Shown: positions 20,011-28,864 of the stretch, piece by piece
How the letters are laid out: each line of letters starts with the position of its first letter
Numbering within the stretch: the first letter of the stretch is position 1
Assembly (NCBI GenBank): GCA_033764055.1
Contig: JANRJI010000079.1
Location: 9,258 to 73,257, forward strand
Length of the DNA: 64,000 bases
Direction: 5' to 3'
From: Ga0077555 sp033764055
Lineage (GTDB): Bacteria; Pseudomonadota; Alphaproteobacteria; Rhizobiales; Hyphomicrobiaceae
The notes under the pieces: model-generated
Database searches by the model: none
Seen by the model: only the letters and a program-made list of their open reading frames with translations
What the model was told of the DNA's origin: nothing
Translations under genes and position numbers: made by a program

Positions 20011-20490
20011 CTAGCGGAAGTAGCGCCGCAGACCGTCGATATAAGACTGACTGCCGGCGATCAGGGCGGGAATGTCAATCGATGACAGCACGCGGCTGAC
20101 GCCGCTCGAGATCTGATCAGCGGTATCGCTGTTGCGAAGGCTGCGCATCTCGCGCGTGATCCGGCGCTCCAAGTCGCGCACCACCTTCACCGGCTTGCTG
20201 TCGTAACGCCGGCCAATACGGCGGGAGGGCATCAATGCGAGAGCCACTGCGAGGCCTACCGTCGTCGCACCTGCTACGGCGAGCAGCGGATACTCCTTCA
20301 CATAGCGCCCGACCTCCTCCGGCAGGCTGGCGGATCGCGCCCCGGCGGTGGACTCTGCAGCCGACGTGGATAGATGCGCCGCCACGGACCTTTCACGAGC
20401 ACCGAAGAGGCCTGACTCACGATTCTCATCGCGGGTGGACTGGGTGGGGCCCGCTCGGCCGATCGAATCGTGCTCGCTCTGCTGCTGCAT
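20011..20490 (-). CDS. Small membrane-anchored hypothetical protein (DUF883/ElaB-like layout)
   Basis: About 159 residues. The first ~70 are polar and low-complexity (Ser, Ala, Glu rich). YVKEYPLLAVAGATTVGLAVALAL near the middle is a single hydrophobic segment of the kind that anchors ElaB/YqjD-type ribosome-associated proteins, and a basic stretch (SRRIGRRYDSKPVKVVRDLERR) follows it. The resemblance is in layout only, so the call is tentative. The ATG at 20490 follows a GGGGAG site; ATG 20502 is possible. It is a single gene. Confidence 0.55.
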   Translation of the reverse strand: MQQQSEHDSIGRAGPTQSTRDENRESGLFGARERSVAAHLSTSAAESTAGARSASLPEEVGRYVKEYPLLAVAGATTVGLAVALALMPSRRIGRRYDSKPVKVVRDLERRITREMRSLRNSDTADQISSGVSRVLSSIDIPALIAGSQSYIDGLRRYFR

Positions 20491-20576
20491 GACGCTCCCC
20501 ATGGGCGGACAATGTACTTTCGGGAGAACGTCGCGGCGGTGCGGCTTGTTCCGCCGATCCTGAGGAGAGAGCCAAC

Positions 20577-21581
20577 TCAGGCCTCGGTAAACTGCGGCAT
20601 GATCTCGCTCGCGAAGCTGCGCAGCGTCTCCAGCGAGCCCGTGGGATCGACCAGCAGGACGTAGTCGACGCCGCCGGCCTCGAGCTTTCGGAGGCGCGCG
20701 ACGATCTCGTCGGGCGTGCCGAGGAGGGCTGCCTCCTCGCCGGCCAGGGCGACGGCGGCCTCACCGCTGAGATTGTGGTAGCGCTCGGCACCGGGACCGC
20801 GGGCGAGGCCGCCAATGGTACGCAGCACGCGGGCCCGCACCTCGAGCGCGTCGACGCGCTCGGACTCACTGCGAACCAGTTGCAGCCCGCGGGCGACGGC
20901 AATGCGATGCGGGCGATCCTTGCGACCTGCTGCGGCCAGAGCCTCCTTGTAGAGGCGGACGCGCCCCGCGATGACCTCGACGGGGGCCACCTGGTCGAGC
21001 AGCAGGCAAAAGTCCTCCTCGGCCGCCCGCCGGATCGACTGGGGACTGCCCGCGCCGAGCCAAAACGGCGGATGCGGACGCTGCACCGGGCGCGGCTCGA
21101 TGAGCACGTCGTCGAAGCGCCAGCGCTTGCCATTGTGGGAAAAGCGCCCGTCTGTGGTCCAGGCCTTGCGCAGGAAGGCCATCGCCTCGTCGAAGCGCTC
21201 TGCGGCCTCCTCCATGGGGACCGAGAAACCGGCGAACTCGCTCGCCCGGTAGCCCTTGCCGACGCCGAGATCGACCCGGCCACCGGATAGCAGGTCGAGC
21301 GTCGACACCTGCTCGGCGAGCAGCGCCGGATTGTGCCAGGGGAGGACGACCACGGCGGTGCCCAGGCGAATGCGCGAGGTGCGGGCCGCGAGGTAGCTCA
21401 GCAGATTGAGCGACGCCGAAACCTGACCAACGCCCGTAAAGTGGTGCTCGACGACGAAAACGCTGTGGAAGCCCAGCTCCTCGGCCGTCAGCACATAATC
21501 GATGTAGTGGCGGTAGCCGAGGCTGTCGCCTTCGGGACCCTCGCCCCGCGACCGTGCACCGCCGAACAGTCCGAAGCGCAT
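20577..21581 (-). CDS. Luciferase-like (LLM class) flavin-dependent oxidoreductase
   Basis: A bacterial-luciferase-family monooxygenase of about 334 residues. RFGLFGGARSRGEG starts the barrel; AEELGFHSVFVVEHHF, RIRLGTAVVVLPWHNPALLAEQ and DLLSGGRVDLGVGKGY are the diagnostic blocks. These enzymes use reduced FMN (or F420) and O2; substrates range from alkanals to alkanesulfonates and cannot be inferred. The ATG at 21581 begins the conserved domain; the longer upstream frame lacks homology. It lies just downstream of the GST gene (11 bp gap), so the two are likely co-transcribed. Confidence 0.85.
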   Translation of the reverse strand: MRFGLFGGARSRGEGPEGDSLGYRHYIDYVLTAEELGFHSVFVVEHHFTGVGQVSASLNLLSYLAARTSRIRLGTAVVVLPWHNPALLAEQVSTLDLLSGGRVDLGVGKGYRASEFAGFSVPMEEAAERFDEAMAFLRKAWTTDGRFSHNGKRWRFDDVLIEPRPVQRPHPPFWLGAGSPQSIRRAAEEDFCLLLDQVAPVEVIAGRVRLYKEALAAAGRKDRPHRIAVARGLQLVRSESERVDALEVRARVLRTIGGLARGPGAERYHNLSGEAAVALAGEEAALLGTPDEIVARLRKLEAGGVDYVLLVDPTGSLETLRSFASEIMPQFTEA

Positions 21582-21592
21582 CGGGCGACCTT

Positions 21593-22222
21593 TCAATCGG
21601 CGTGTGCCAGCGGCTGGACCACGGTTTTGCGGAACGCAGGACGCTCCAGCAGGCGTGCGTGCCAAGCCCCCATATGCGGCAGCTCGAAGTGATCAATCGG
21701 GAAGCTGTACCACCAGTGAGCCATGATCCCCATGGGGATGTCGGCCATGCTGAACGAGTCGCCGGCGAGCCAGCGGTTGGAGCTCAAGTGGGATTCGACA
21801 ATGCGCCATACAGGCTCCATGGCGCGCCGCAAGCGCTCGAGCTCCTCGAGATGGCGATATGCCGGCTTCCAGACACGCCATTGCATGTAGAGCGGCATGA
21901 TGGCGGAGCGGACTGTACCGCTCTGCCAGAACACCCACTTGTAGGCCTCGCCGCGGGGACGCGGGTCGGCGGGATAGAGGCTGCCCTGGCCATACTTGGC
22001 CGACAGATGGCAGAGGATGGCGCTCGATTCCCAGAGAACGAGGCCGTCGTCGACGATGGTGGGGATGAGGCGGTTCGGGTTCAGCCTGACATACTCGGGA
22101 TCGTCGAGGCCGCCAAAGCTGCCGCCCTTCTCGATCAGCGTATAGGCGAGACCGAGCTCCTCCGCGCACCAGAGAACCTTCTGGGCGCAGCTCGAATGGT
22201 CGTTGCCATAAATCGTGAGCAT
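21593..22222 (-). CDS. Glutathione S-transferase family protein
   Basis: A 209-residue protein. The thioredoxin-fold N-domain begins MLTIYGNDHSSCAQKVLWCAEEL, with Ser/Cys candidates for glutathione activation at 10-12. The cis-Pro motif NRLIPTIVDDG and LWESSAILCHLSAKYG (Glu-Ser glutathione binding) follow, and the helical C-domain contains WLAGDSFSMADIPMGI with the N-capping box. Members conjugate or reduce electrophiles with glutathione; the substrate is unknown. The start at 22222 matches the family start. It is the leading gene of a two-gene leftward unit with the luciferase-like enzyme. Confidence 0.88.
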   Translation of the reverse strand: MLTIYGNDHSSCAQKVLWCAEELGLAYTLIEKGGSFGGLDDPEYVRLNPNRLIPTIVDDGLVLWESSAILCHLSAKYGQGSLYPADPRPRGEAYKWVFWQSGTVRSAIMPLYMQWRVWKPAYRHLEELERLRRAMEPVWRIVESHLSSNRWLAGDSFSMADIPMGIMAHWWYSFPIDHFELPHMGAWHARLLERPAFRKTVVQPLAHAD

Positions 22223-22520
22223 CGCGGTCGCTCCATGGGTGGCCGTACAGTAACGGAAATCATAGGGCCTGGTCCGCCAGCCGGGCGACAGGGAATGGCA
22301 GCGTACGATGAGCCGGCCTGCAAACCGCTCACGACGACGCCCGGTGGTCGGGCAATCTCTGTTGCTCTGGCGCGCGGCGACTTTCAATGCTCGGGCGCAC
22401 GGCAACGCCAAATCCAGTAGCGGCTCCATGGGGGTATGCGCTTCGGGGGTGGGGGCTCACTGCGGGGGGAGGCGGTTGACCAGGCCACGACCCGGCCCTA
22501 CGGTTCATCGCCGCAACAAC

Positions 22521-23858
22521 ATGGGAGTGGCCAGGACGCGAGCTCCGGCTGCGTTATCCGTGACCGAGCTGTTCATCGTAGTTGTGCTCATCTGTCTCAA
22601 CGGGCTGTTTGCCCTGTCCGAGCTGGCCGTAGTCTCAGCGCGGCGTTCACGCCTCAAAGCGTTGGCCACATCCGGACGCCATGGTGCGAACCCCGCGCTG
22701 GCCCTCGCCTCCGATCCTGGCCGCTTCTTATCCGCCGTACAGATCGGCATCACGCTGATCGGCATTATCAATGGTGCCTACTCTGGCGAGGCTTTCGGTG
22801 CCCATGCCGCCAATGCTCTCAGCCACCTCAATATTCCGGGGTCTGTTGCTGGACCACTCGGCTACGGCATCGTCATCGTGATCATCACCTATCTGTCGGT
22901 GATCGTCGGCGAGCTCGTGCCGAAGAATCTTGCACTGCGCAACGCAGAGGGCATCGCTTGTGCCGTCGCCCCGGCAATGACGTTGTTCTCGAAGTTTGCG
23001 GCTCCTGCCGTGTGGCTCCTCGATACTTCGACACGCTTCGTCTTCCGACTCTTCGGACAGGCCACGGAAAGCGAGACGCGGGTGACGGACGAGGAGATCC
23101 GGACTTTGATCGCCGAAGCGGAGACGGCCGGCGTACTCGAAAAGGGCGAACGCCAGATGATCGCCGGCGTCATGCGGTTGGCCGACCGTGCCGTGATAGG
23201 GTTGATGACGCCGCGAACCGATGTGGATTGGATCGACATCACGGCTCCCGAGGACGAGATCAAGGAGCGCCTCATCACGACGCCTCACTCCCGCCTACCG
23301 GTAGGCGAAGGGTCGCCGGACGCATTGTTCGGCGTCGTGCAAACCCGAGAGCTACTTGCCGGACTGCTCAGCGGACAGCCGTTCGACGTCCGCGCGCACA
23401 TCCGCAAGGCGCCGATCGTGCCGGACACGACGGATGCTCTGGATGCCCTCGGTATTCTGCGCGAAGCCGCTGTACCGGTGGCCCTCATCCATGACGAGTA
23501 TGGAAACTTCGAAGGGCTGGTGACACCCGCAGACATTCTTGAAGCCATCGCTGGCGTGTTCAAATCCAATGCTGTCGGCATCGAACCCTATGCTACGGAG
23601 CGCGATGACGGCTCCTGGCTGTTCTCGGGCGCAATGCCCATCGATGAAATGGCCGAAAAGATCGGCATCCCGCTGCCGGAGCAGCGCGGCTACGAGACGG
23701 TCGCCGGCTTTGTGCTCGCCCACCTCCAGCATCTTCCGAACACGGGTGAGCACGTAGATGCCGTCGGCTGGCGATTTGAGGTCGTCGATCTCGACGGCCG
23801 CCGCATCGACAAGGTGCTGGCGAGCCGGATCAAGGCGGGCCGGCGACGCGTAGCATGA
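22521..23858 (+). CDS. Hemolysin-family membrane protein (DUF21-CBS-CorC domain, CNNM-like)
   Basis: About 445 residues. Residues 15-190 form the DUF21 transmembrane domain (LFIVVVLICLNGLFALSELA, then three further segments and ELVPKNLAL). Two CBS domains follow at about 205-325 (VMRLADRAVIGLMTPRTDV, then LALIHDEYGNFEGLVTPADILEAI), and a CorC_HlyC domain ends the protein (about 350-430, GYETVAGFVLAHLQHLP). Homologues are implicated in Mg2+/Co2+ efflux or resistance; the 'hemolysin' label is historical. The ATG at 22521 follows the divergent GST gene by about 300 bp and starts right before the first membrane segment. Confidence 0.88.
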   Translation: MGVARTRAPAALSVTELFIVVVLICLNGLFALSELAVVSARRSRLKALATSGRHGANPALALASDPGRFLSAVQIGITLIGIINGAYSGEAFGAHAANALSHLNIPGSVAGPLGYGIVIVIITYLSVIVGELVPKNLALRNAEGIACAVAPAMTLFSKFAAPAVWLLDTSTRFVFRLFGQATESETRVTDEEIRTLIAEAETAGVLEKGERQMIAGVMRLADRAVIGLMTPRTDVDWIDITAPEDEIKERLITTPHSRLPVGEGSPDALFGVVQTRELLAGLLSGQPFDVRAHIRKAPIVPDTTDALDALGILREAAVPVALIHDEYGNFEGLVTPADILEAIAGVFKSNAVGIEPYATERDDGSWLFSGAMPIDEMAEKIGIPLPEQRGYETVAGFVLAHLQHLPNTGEHVDAVGWRFEVVDLDGRRIDKVLASRIKAGRRRVA

Positions 23859-24018
23859 TTGAGTGCTGTTGAAGCGGGGCGGCAGCTGCTGGCATCGAGC
23901 GCGACGTCAGCTCAACTCGCACCCTCCTCATCGTCTGCCACCGCAGCAAGCCGCGCGTCGGTCGATGCTCGCCGCGGCGCTGCTCGGCCGTTGCCCATGC
24001 CGCCTGCCGCAACTCGGC

Positions 24019-25155
24019 TCAGCTCAGCGTCGCCAGCAGCTCCGCAAAGAGACGGCAGCGCGGCTCCAGCGACGAGACGAGGAGATGCTCCTCGAAGGTG
24101 TGGGCGCCGCCGCCGTCGACGCCGAGACCGTCAAGAGTGGCGATGCCGAGGGCGCCGGTGAAATTGCCATCGCTGCCGCCGCCGAACGAGCCGTGCTTCA
24201 ATTCGAAGCCGATGCCGGCGGCCAGGCCGTGCGCCTTCTCGAAAAGCGCCATGGTCTCGCGGTGGGGCGTCCAGAGCGGGCGAACGGGGCCGCGCTCGAC
24301 TGTGACGCGGATGCCGTCGTTCTCATCCTCGAGCGCGCGCATGAGGCGGCCGACCTCTTCGAAGATCTCGGGCGTCGGCGCCACGGTCAGCACCTGTGCG
24401 CGGCACTCGATCGGCATGACGTTGACGTAGGTGCCGCCGGCGATGGTGCCAACCGAGAAGGTCATGCCGCGATCGAAGTCGGTCAGGCCCTCGATGCGCT
24501 CGATGAGGCGGGCCATGGCGCGGATGGCGCTGCGGCCCTGTCGATTGGTGGCGCCAGCGTGGGCCGGCCTGCCGTGCACGGTGACCCAGAAGCGCTGAAA
24601 AGCGAAGCGCCCGGTGACGACCACGCCGCTCTTGCAGGGCTCCGTCACGAGCACATACTTGTGACGACGCGCCTCCGCCTCGATCGCCTCGCGGGAGAAC
24701 GGGCTCCCCACCTCCTCGTCGGGGACGAGCATATAGGAGACGGGCAGGCGCGGCGGCGTGCCGCTGCGGCGGAGCACCTCCAGCGCGTGCATGGCGATGC
24801 GCACGCCGCCCTTCATGTCGTAGATGCCGGGACCGTAGTACCGGTCGCCGTCGCGGCGGAGCGGCAGGCGATCGTCGAGCGTGCCGAGCACGTGGATGGT
24901 GTCGAGGTGGGAGAGGACGAGGATGCCGGCGGAGTTGGTCGGCTCGGTGCCTCCGAGGCGGCCGACGACGATGTCGCCGTAGCCCTGCGTGCCGGGCGTG
25001 CGCTCGATGGTGGCACCGAGGCGGACGAGATCGGCCGCAGCCAGGTCCATCATGCGGTTGACGCCGGGGACGTGGCTCGTCGGGCTCTCGACCCGCACCC
25101 ACGGCAACAGGCCCTCGATGATCTCGTCGGCATTGAACAGGCTCGGGCTCAACAA
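24019..25155 (-). CDS. M20 family metallopeptidase (glutamate carboxypeptidase-like)
   Basis: A 378-residue dizinc peptidase. LVLSHLDTIHV (first metal His and adjacent Asp), YGPGIYDMKGGV (bridging Asp), VPDEEVGS (catalytic Glu and metal Glu) and SDGNFTGALGIATLDGLG-type C-terminal segment with its His follow the M20 order; the dimerisation domain lies at about 175-285. CPG2-type members hydrolyse N-acyl or glutamyl bonds. No ATG fits: the best start is TTG 25155, with GAGGAG about eight bases upstream, giving the usual family length. It is divergent from the O-antigen-ligase-like gene. Confidence 0.85.
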   Translation of the reverse strand: MLSPSLFNADEIIEGLLPWVRVESPTSHVPGVNRMMDLAAADLVRLGATIERTPGTQGYGDIVVGRLGGTEPTNSAGILVLSHLDTIHVLGTLDDRLPLRRDGDRYYGPGIYDMKGGVRIAMHALEVLRRSGTPPRLPVSYMLVPDEEVGSPFSREAIEAEARRHKYVLVTEPCKSGVVVTGRFAFQRFWVTVHGRPAHAGATNRQGRSAIRAMARLIERIEGLTDFDRGMTFSVGTIAGGTYVNVMPIECRAQVLTVAPTPEIFEEVGRLMRALEDENDGIRVTVERGPVRPLWTPHRETMALFEKAHGLAAGIGFELKHGSFGGGSDGNFTGALGIATLDGLGVDGGGAHTFEEHLLVSSLEPRCRLFAELLATLS

Positions 25156-25241
25156 GCTCGGTCTCCTCGCGGATGCGGCGCCAGCGCCCTTTGACCCCTC
25201 CGGGCAACGCCGATAGGGTAGCTCACAGCAAGCGTCAACGT

Positions 25242-26585
25242 GTGCGCAGTCTGTCAGAAAGCGGGTCCACGATCCACGTGCAGAACGACACGGCGTCAGC
25301 GGTGCCTGCCGCGATCCGCGGCTTGGCAGGTGCCGCTCCGGGGCTCGCACTGACGGCGCTCTTGGTGGCTTTCGTCGAGCCCAGGGCGACGCCGGGACTG
25401 ATTGCACTCCTGACAGTGCCTGCCGTGATCGTCGCAGCCCACAAAGAGCGGATCCGGTGGCCGTACCGGCCGGTGCCGCTGGAGGTCGCGGCGATCTGTC
25501 TCGGGGCCTACATAGCCATCAATGCAAGCTGGTCCGTCGAGCCGCTGGAGGCCTACGGCAAGGTCGCTCTCTACGCCGCCCTCGGCCTGCTGATCAGCCT
25601 GGCCGCGAGGGCGATCCCCGCCCTCGGCGAGGAGGCGGCGCGACGGCTTTGGCACGCGGTGATCATCGCCGTCGGGATCGCGGCTGCATTCCTGGCCGTC
25701 GAGGCGGCGTTCGGCCAGCCGATCAAGCGGGCCGTGTCGACGCTGCTGCCGTTCCTTCGACCGCCAGCGAAGCACGTCATGATGGAGGCCGGCCGGGTCG
25801 TGCATATCGGCCACTATGTCCTCAACCGCAACGTGGCGCTGCTGTGTCTGATGCTCTGGCCGGCGCTGCTGATGGCGCGGGCAGCATTGAAGCCATCGGC
25901 GGCACGGGTCGTGATGGCCGGGCTGCTCGGCCTGACGGCGATCGCCGTGCTCAGCTCCGAGCACGAGACGTCGATGCTGGCGTTGGTGGCGGGCTGCCTG
26001 GTTTTCGCCGGCATGTGGGCGTTGCCGGGGATCGTGCGCTGGCTGGTGGTGGCGGGCTGGGTGACGGCGACACTGCTGATCGTACCGCTTGCCGCATCCG
26101 CCTATTCCAACGGCCTCTACCAGGCCCAATGGATGCCGAAGACGGCGCGCAATCGGATCGTGCTGTGGGGCGTGACCGCAAGCAAGGTCCGGGAGACGCC
26201 GCTGCTCGGTGTGGGGCTCGGCTCGACCAAGTCGCTGGACCAGGAGGCCGCGGACAGCGCAGCGTGGCCCAAGGACCACCCCTATCCGCTGAGAACCGGA
26301 CGCCACAGCCACAACATCTATATGCAGACCTGGTACGAGCTCGGCGCTGTCGGAGCGGCGCTGCTGCTGGCGCTTGGGCTTGCTCTGCAATATGGCTTGT
26401 CGCGCCTCAGCGTCCAGATCCAGCCCTACGCCTACGCCAGCCTGGTCACAGCGGCGCTCGTCGCCGCGTTCAGCTGGGGTATGTGGCAACCGTGGTTCAT
26501 GGCGGCGTTCGGCTTCTGGGGGGTGGGCCTGCTGATGGCGCAGGATGCCGCGAGGCGGACGGCAGAGGTCAGCGCGCCGCCTTGA
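25242..26585 (+). CDS. O-antigen ligase / polymerase-like (Wzy_C) membrane protein
   Basis: A polytopic inner-membrane protein of about 447 residues with ten or more hydrophobic segments. The large periplasmic loop contains LLGVGLGSTKSLD and ends in HSHNIYMQTWYELGAVGAALL, the signature of the WaaL/Wzy_C/O-antigen-ligase superfamily. Members transfer or polymerise undecaprenyl-linked glycans on lipid A core or related acceptors. The start is uncertain: GTG 25242 is used; GTG 25278 and ATG 25173 are also in frame, and no strong ribosome-binding site decides. No other polysaccharide genes adjoin. Its 3' end overlaps the convergent patatin gene by 17 bp. Confidence 0.78.
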   Translation: MRSLSESGSTIHVQNDTASAVPAAIRGLAGAAPGLALTALLVAFVEPRATPGLIALLTVPAVIVAAHKERIRWPYRPVPLEVAAICLGAYIAINASWSVEPLEAYGKVALYAALGLLISLAARAIPALGEEAARRLWHAVIIAVGIAAAFLAVEAAFGQPIKRAVSTLLPFLRPPAKHVMMEAGRVVHIGHYVLNRNVALLCLMLWPALLMARAALKPSAARVVMAGLLGLTAIAVLSSEHETSMLALVAGCLVFAGMWALPGIVRWLVVAGWVTATLLIVPLAASAYSNGLYQAQWMPKTARNRIVLWGVTASKVRETPLLGVGLGSTKSLDQEAADSAAWPKDHPYPLRTGRHSHNIYMQTWYELGAVGAALLLALGLALQYGLSRLSVQIQPYAYASLVTAALVAAFSWGMWQPWFMAAFGFWGVGLLMAQDAARRTAEVSAPP

Positions 26586-27738
26586 CCTCGATTCGCTCGA
26601 GCGGCTCGAGCCGCGGCGGCTCCTTGAGCCAGCGCGAGGGATCTCTCCCGTACGTGCGGCCGACCTCGAACAGCCGTTGCATCTCCTTCGGCCGGAAGCG
26701 GAGAGCGTCGTCGATGTCCTGGGCGTCGTCAGGGACATACATGATCCCGAACTGGGCGCGCGCCTGCCGGGTCGTCACGTAGGCTTGGTAGATGGTCTTG
26801 TAGGTGAGGCCACGCATCAGCTCGGCGATCGAGCGCCGCGAGATGCCGAGAACGGTCGCCTGGACAGGCTCGGTGACACCGGCCTTCAGCGAGAGCTTGC
26901 CATTGACCAGCATGTAGACGGTCTTCTTGCGCTGCGGACCCTCGACCATGAACGAGCGCAACAGAACCGGTGCCTTCACGCCGCCGTCTACGTGCATCCG
27001 CGGCTTGCCGGCCTCATCGCTGTGGCGAACGTAGACCGGCTTGAAGAAGCCGGGAAACGCAGCCGAGGCAACCAGCACGTCGCGGTAGGTCTCGAGACGC
27101 TCCGGCACGTTGCTGGCAGCGATGCCGCCCATGTCCCAGACGACGACGGTGCCGCTGTCGAGGTCCGTGGTCGCGACGTAGAGCCTGCGACCACGCGCGT
27201 GCTCGGCCGCGACGGCATCGAGGAGCCTGGGCGTGACCACCTTCTCGACCATCGACCGGAACGGAGCGGTGTCGTAGAGGCTCTCCTCGAAGACGCCGAA
27301 GATGCCCTTCTCGACGTAGATCTGCGCAGCCGTAACCTTGGTGTAGAAGCGCTCGATCTCGCCGTCCCAGTCGGGACCGAGGAAGGCGAAGGTGGCGATG
27401 AGCGCACCGGTCGAGACGCCGGTCACGATATTGAAGACGGGACGCTTGCCACTTTCTGTCCAGCCCTTGAGGACGCCGGCTCCGAAGGCGCCGTCCGAGC
27501 CGCCGCCGGAAATAGCCAGGACGGCGAGCTCCGTGGTGTGCGCGGCGGCAGGCACGTGGTGGCCCGCGATCGTTGCCCCCGGCGGCGGCACCATCGGCTT
27601 CTGCTGGGCATTGAACAGCGGGATGGCGCCGAACGTCGAGGACGTCGCGATCTCCGATCCGTCCGGACGCAGTGACGCAGCGCATGCTCCGAGGGCCAAC
27701 GCCAGCGGCAACGCGATCAGTCCACGCCCTCGTGCCAT
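26569..27738 (-). CDS. Patatin-like phospholipase, predicted lipoprotein
   Basis: About 389 residues. MARGRGLIALPLALALGACA is a lipoprotein signal peptide whose lipobox LGAC gives Cys19. The catalytic domain has LAISGGGSDGAFGAG (oxyanion loop), GVSTGALIA (nucleophile Ser in GxSxG) and VDGGVKAP (catalytic Asp in DGG), which completes a Ser-Asp dyad. Patatins hydrolyse acyl chains from phospholipids; membrane anchoring suggests action at the envelope. The start at 27738 is set by the lipobox. Its end overlaps the convergent O-antigen-ligase-like gene by 17 bp. It is distinct from the cytoplasmic patatin at 56939. Confidence 0.87.
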   Translation of the reverse strand: MARGRGLIALPLALALGACAASLRPDGSEIATSSTFGAIPLFNAQQKPMVPPPGATIAGHHVPAAAHTTELAVLAISGGGSDGAFGAGVLKGWTESGKRPVFNIVTGVSTGALIATFAFLGPDWDGEIERFYTKVTAAQIYVEKGIFGVFEESLYDTAPFRSMVEKVVTPRLLDAVAAEHARGRRLYVATTDLDSGTVVVWDMGGIAASNVPERLETYRDVLVASAAFPGFFKPVYVRHSDEAGKPRMHVDGGVKAPVLLRSFMVEGPQRKKTVYMLVNGKLSLKAGVTEPVQATVLGISRRSIAELMRGLTYKTIYQAYVTTRQARAQFGIMYVPDDAQDIDDALRFRPKEMQRLFEVGRTYGRDPSRWLKEPPRLEPLERIEVKAAR

Positions 27739-27845
27739 GCCGTCCCCAGTCCGACGCTCCCGCCGCCAAAGTTCTTTTAGCCGACTGGCCCCGGCGATCC
27801 TATGGCGGCAGAGCATCAAGCCCCAATGCCGAACATGCCGTCGCG

Positions 27846-28790
27846 TCAGACCTTAGGCGCGATGTCGGTAGCGAACCGGTCGATCTGCTCGCGGGTCTCG
27901 TCGAGCGTCGCGACACCGCGCACGCGAACGACGATCTCTCCGAAGCCGAGGTCGCGGATGCGCTTCAGGTCGTCGACGATCTCTGCCACCGTGCCAGTCG
28001 CCGGCTCGCGCTCATCGTACTGGTTTCGCTTCGGCTGACCGATGTTGAGGAACACCTTGAAGACGAGCTGCACGGTGTCATAGGAGCGGCCGTGCTCGCC
28101 GCACAGCTCCTTCAGGCGGGCAAGCTGGCCCTTCAGCCGATCCGGGCCGATCGCCGTGGCGAGCCATCCGGAGCCATGCCGCACGACGCGCCGCAGCGCA
28201 GGGTCGGCGATGCCACCGATGAGCACGGGCGGGTGAGGACGCTGCATGGAGCCGGGCGACGAGAACACCGGCTCGAACCTGTAGATCTCGCCCTGGTGGC
28301 CGACCTCGCCGCCTCTCGCGATCGCCTTGAAGATCTCGATGGCCTCGTCGGTGGCGCGGCCACGTTGCTTGAACTGATGGAAGCCCAGTGCCTCGAACTC
28401 CTCCTCGAGCCAGCCGACGCCGGCGCCGAGGACGAGACGGCCCCCGGACATCTGATCGATGGTGACGAGCTGGCGTGCCTGAAGAAGCGGATGGCGATAG
28501 GGCATAACGAGCACGGCGGTGCCGAGCCGGACGCGGCTCGTTGCACCCGCCAACACGCCGAGGATGGCGATCGGCTCCATCAGCGGATCGTCAAGCCTGG
28601 AGGGGAAATCGCCCTCTTTGGCGTACGGGTACTTCGAGGCGAAGGACACCGGGAATGCAACGTGATCGGCCACCCAGATCGAGGCGAATCCGGACGTCTC
28701 GGCGAGGCGCGCCAGCGTCATGATCGGCCCGGGCGTCGCGAGGCGTCCATAGATGCCGACGTCGAGACCAAAAGTGGAGAGGTCTGCCAT
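27846..28790 (-). CDS. Luciferase-like flavin/F420-dependent oxidoreductase
   Basis: About 314 residues. LARLAETSGFASIWVADHVAFP, RVRLGTAVLVMPYRHPLLQARQLVTIDQ (family phosphate/flavin loop) and GGRLVLGAGVGWLEEEF mark the LLM class; RLKELCGEHGRSYDTVQLV comes near the C-terminus. The pattern is close to the F420-type subfamily annotated in many alphaproteobacteria, but whether the cofactor is FMN or F420 cannot be told from sequence. The substrate is unknown. The ATG at 28790 begins the conserved domain. It sits 74 bp after the DUF3365 gene on the same strand. Confidence 0.84.
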   Translation of the reverse strand: MADLSTFGLDVGIYGRLATPGPIMTLARLAETSGFASIWVADHVAFPVSFASKYPYAKEGDFPSRLDDPLMEPIAILGVLAGATSRVRLGTAVLVMPYRHPLLQARQLVTIDQMSGGRLVLGAGVGWLEEEFEALGFHQFKQRGRATDEAIEIFKAIARGGEVGHQGEIYRFEPVFSSPGSMQRPHPPVLIGGIADPALRRVVRHGSGWLATAIGPDRLKGQLARLKELCGEHGRSYDTVQLVFKVFLNIGQPKRNQYDEREPATGTVAEIVDDLKRIRDLGFGEIVVRVRGVATLDETREQIDRFATDIAPKV

Positions 28791-28864
28791 CCTGCGCTTC
28801 CTCAAAATTGTATCATTCGAACGAGGGCGTCCCTGCGGCCGGCAGCTCCGGCGAGAGCAGGCAA

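Noticed and set aside
22521..23858. Calling the DUF21-CBS protein a toxin on the basis of the 'hemolysin' family name
   Set aside because: The domain order is that of CNNM/CorC-type ion transport proteins.
23863..25194. 443-codon plus-strand frame over the M20 peptidase
   Set aside because: The minus-strand product has all M20 metal motifs; the plus frame is Ala/Asp/His-rich antisense.
25296..26738. 480-codon minus-strand frame over the O-antigen-ligase-like gene
   Set aside because: Gln/Arg/His-rich antisense of membrane-segment codons.
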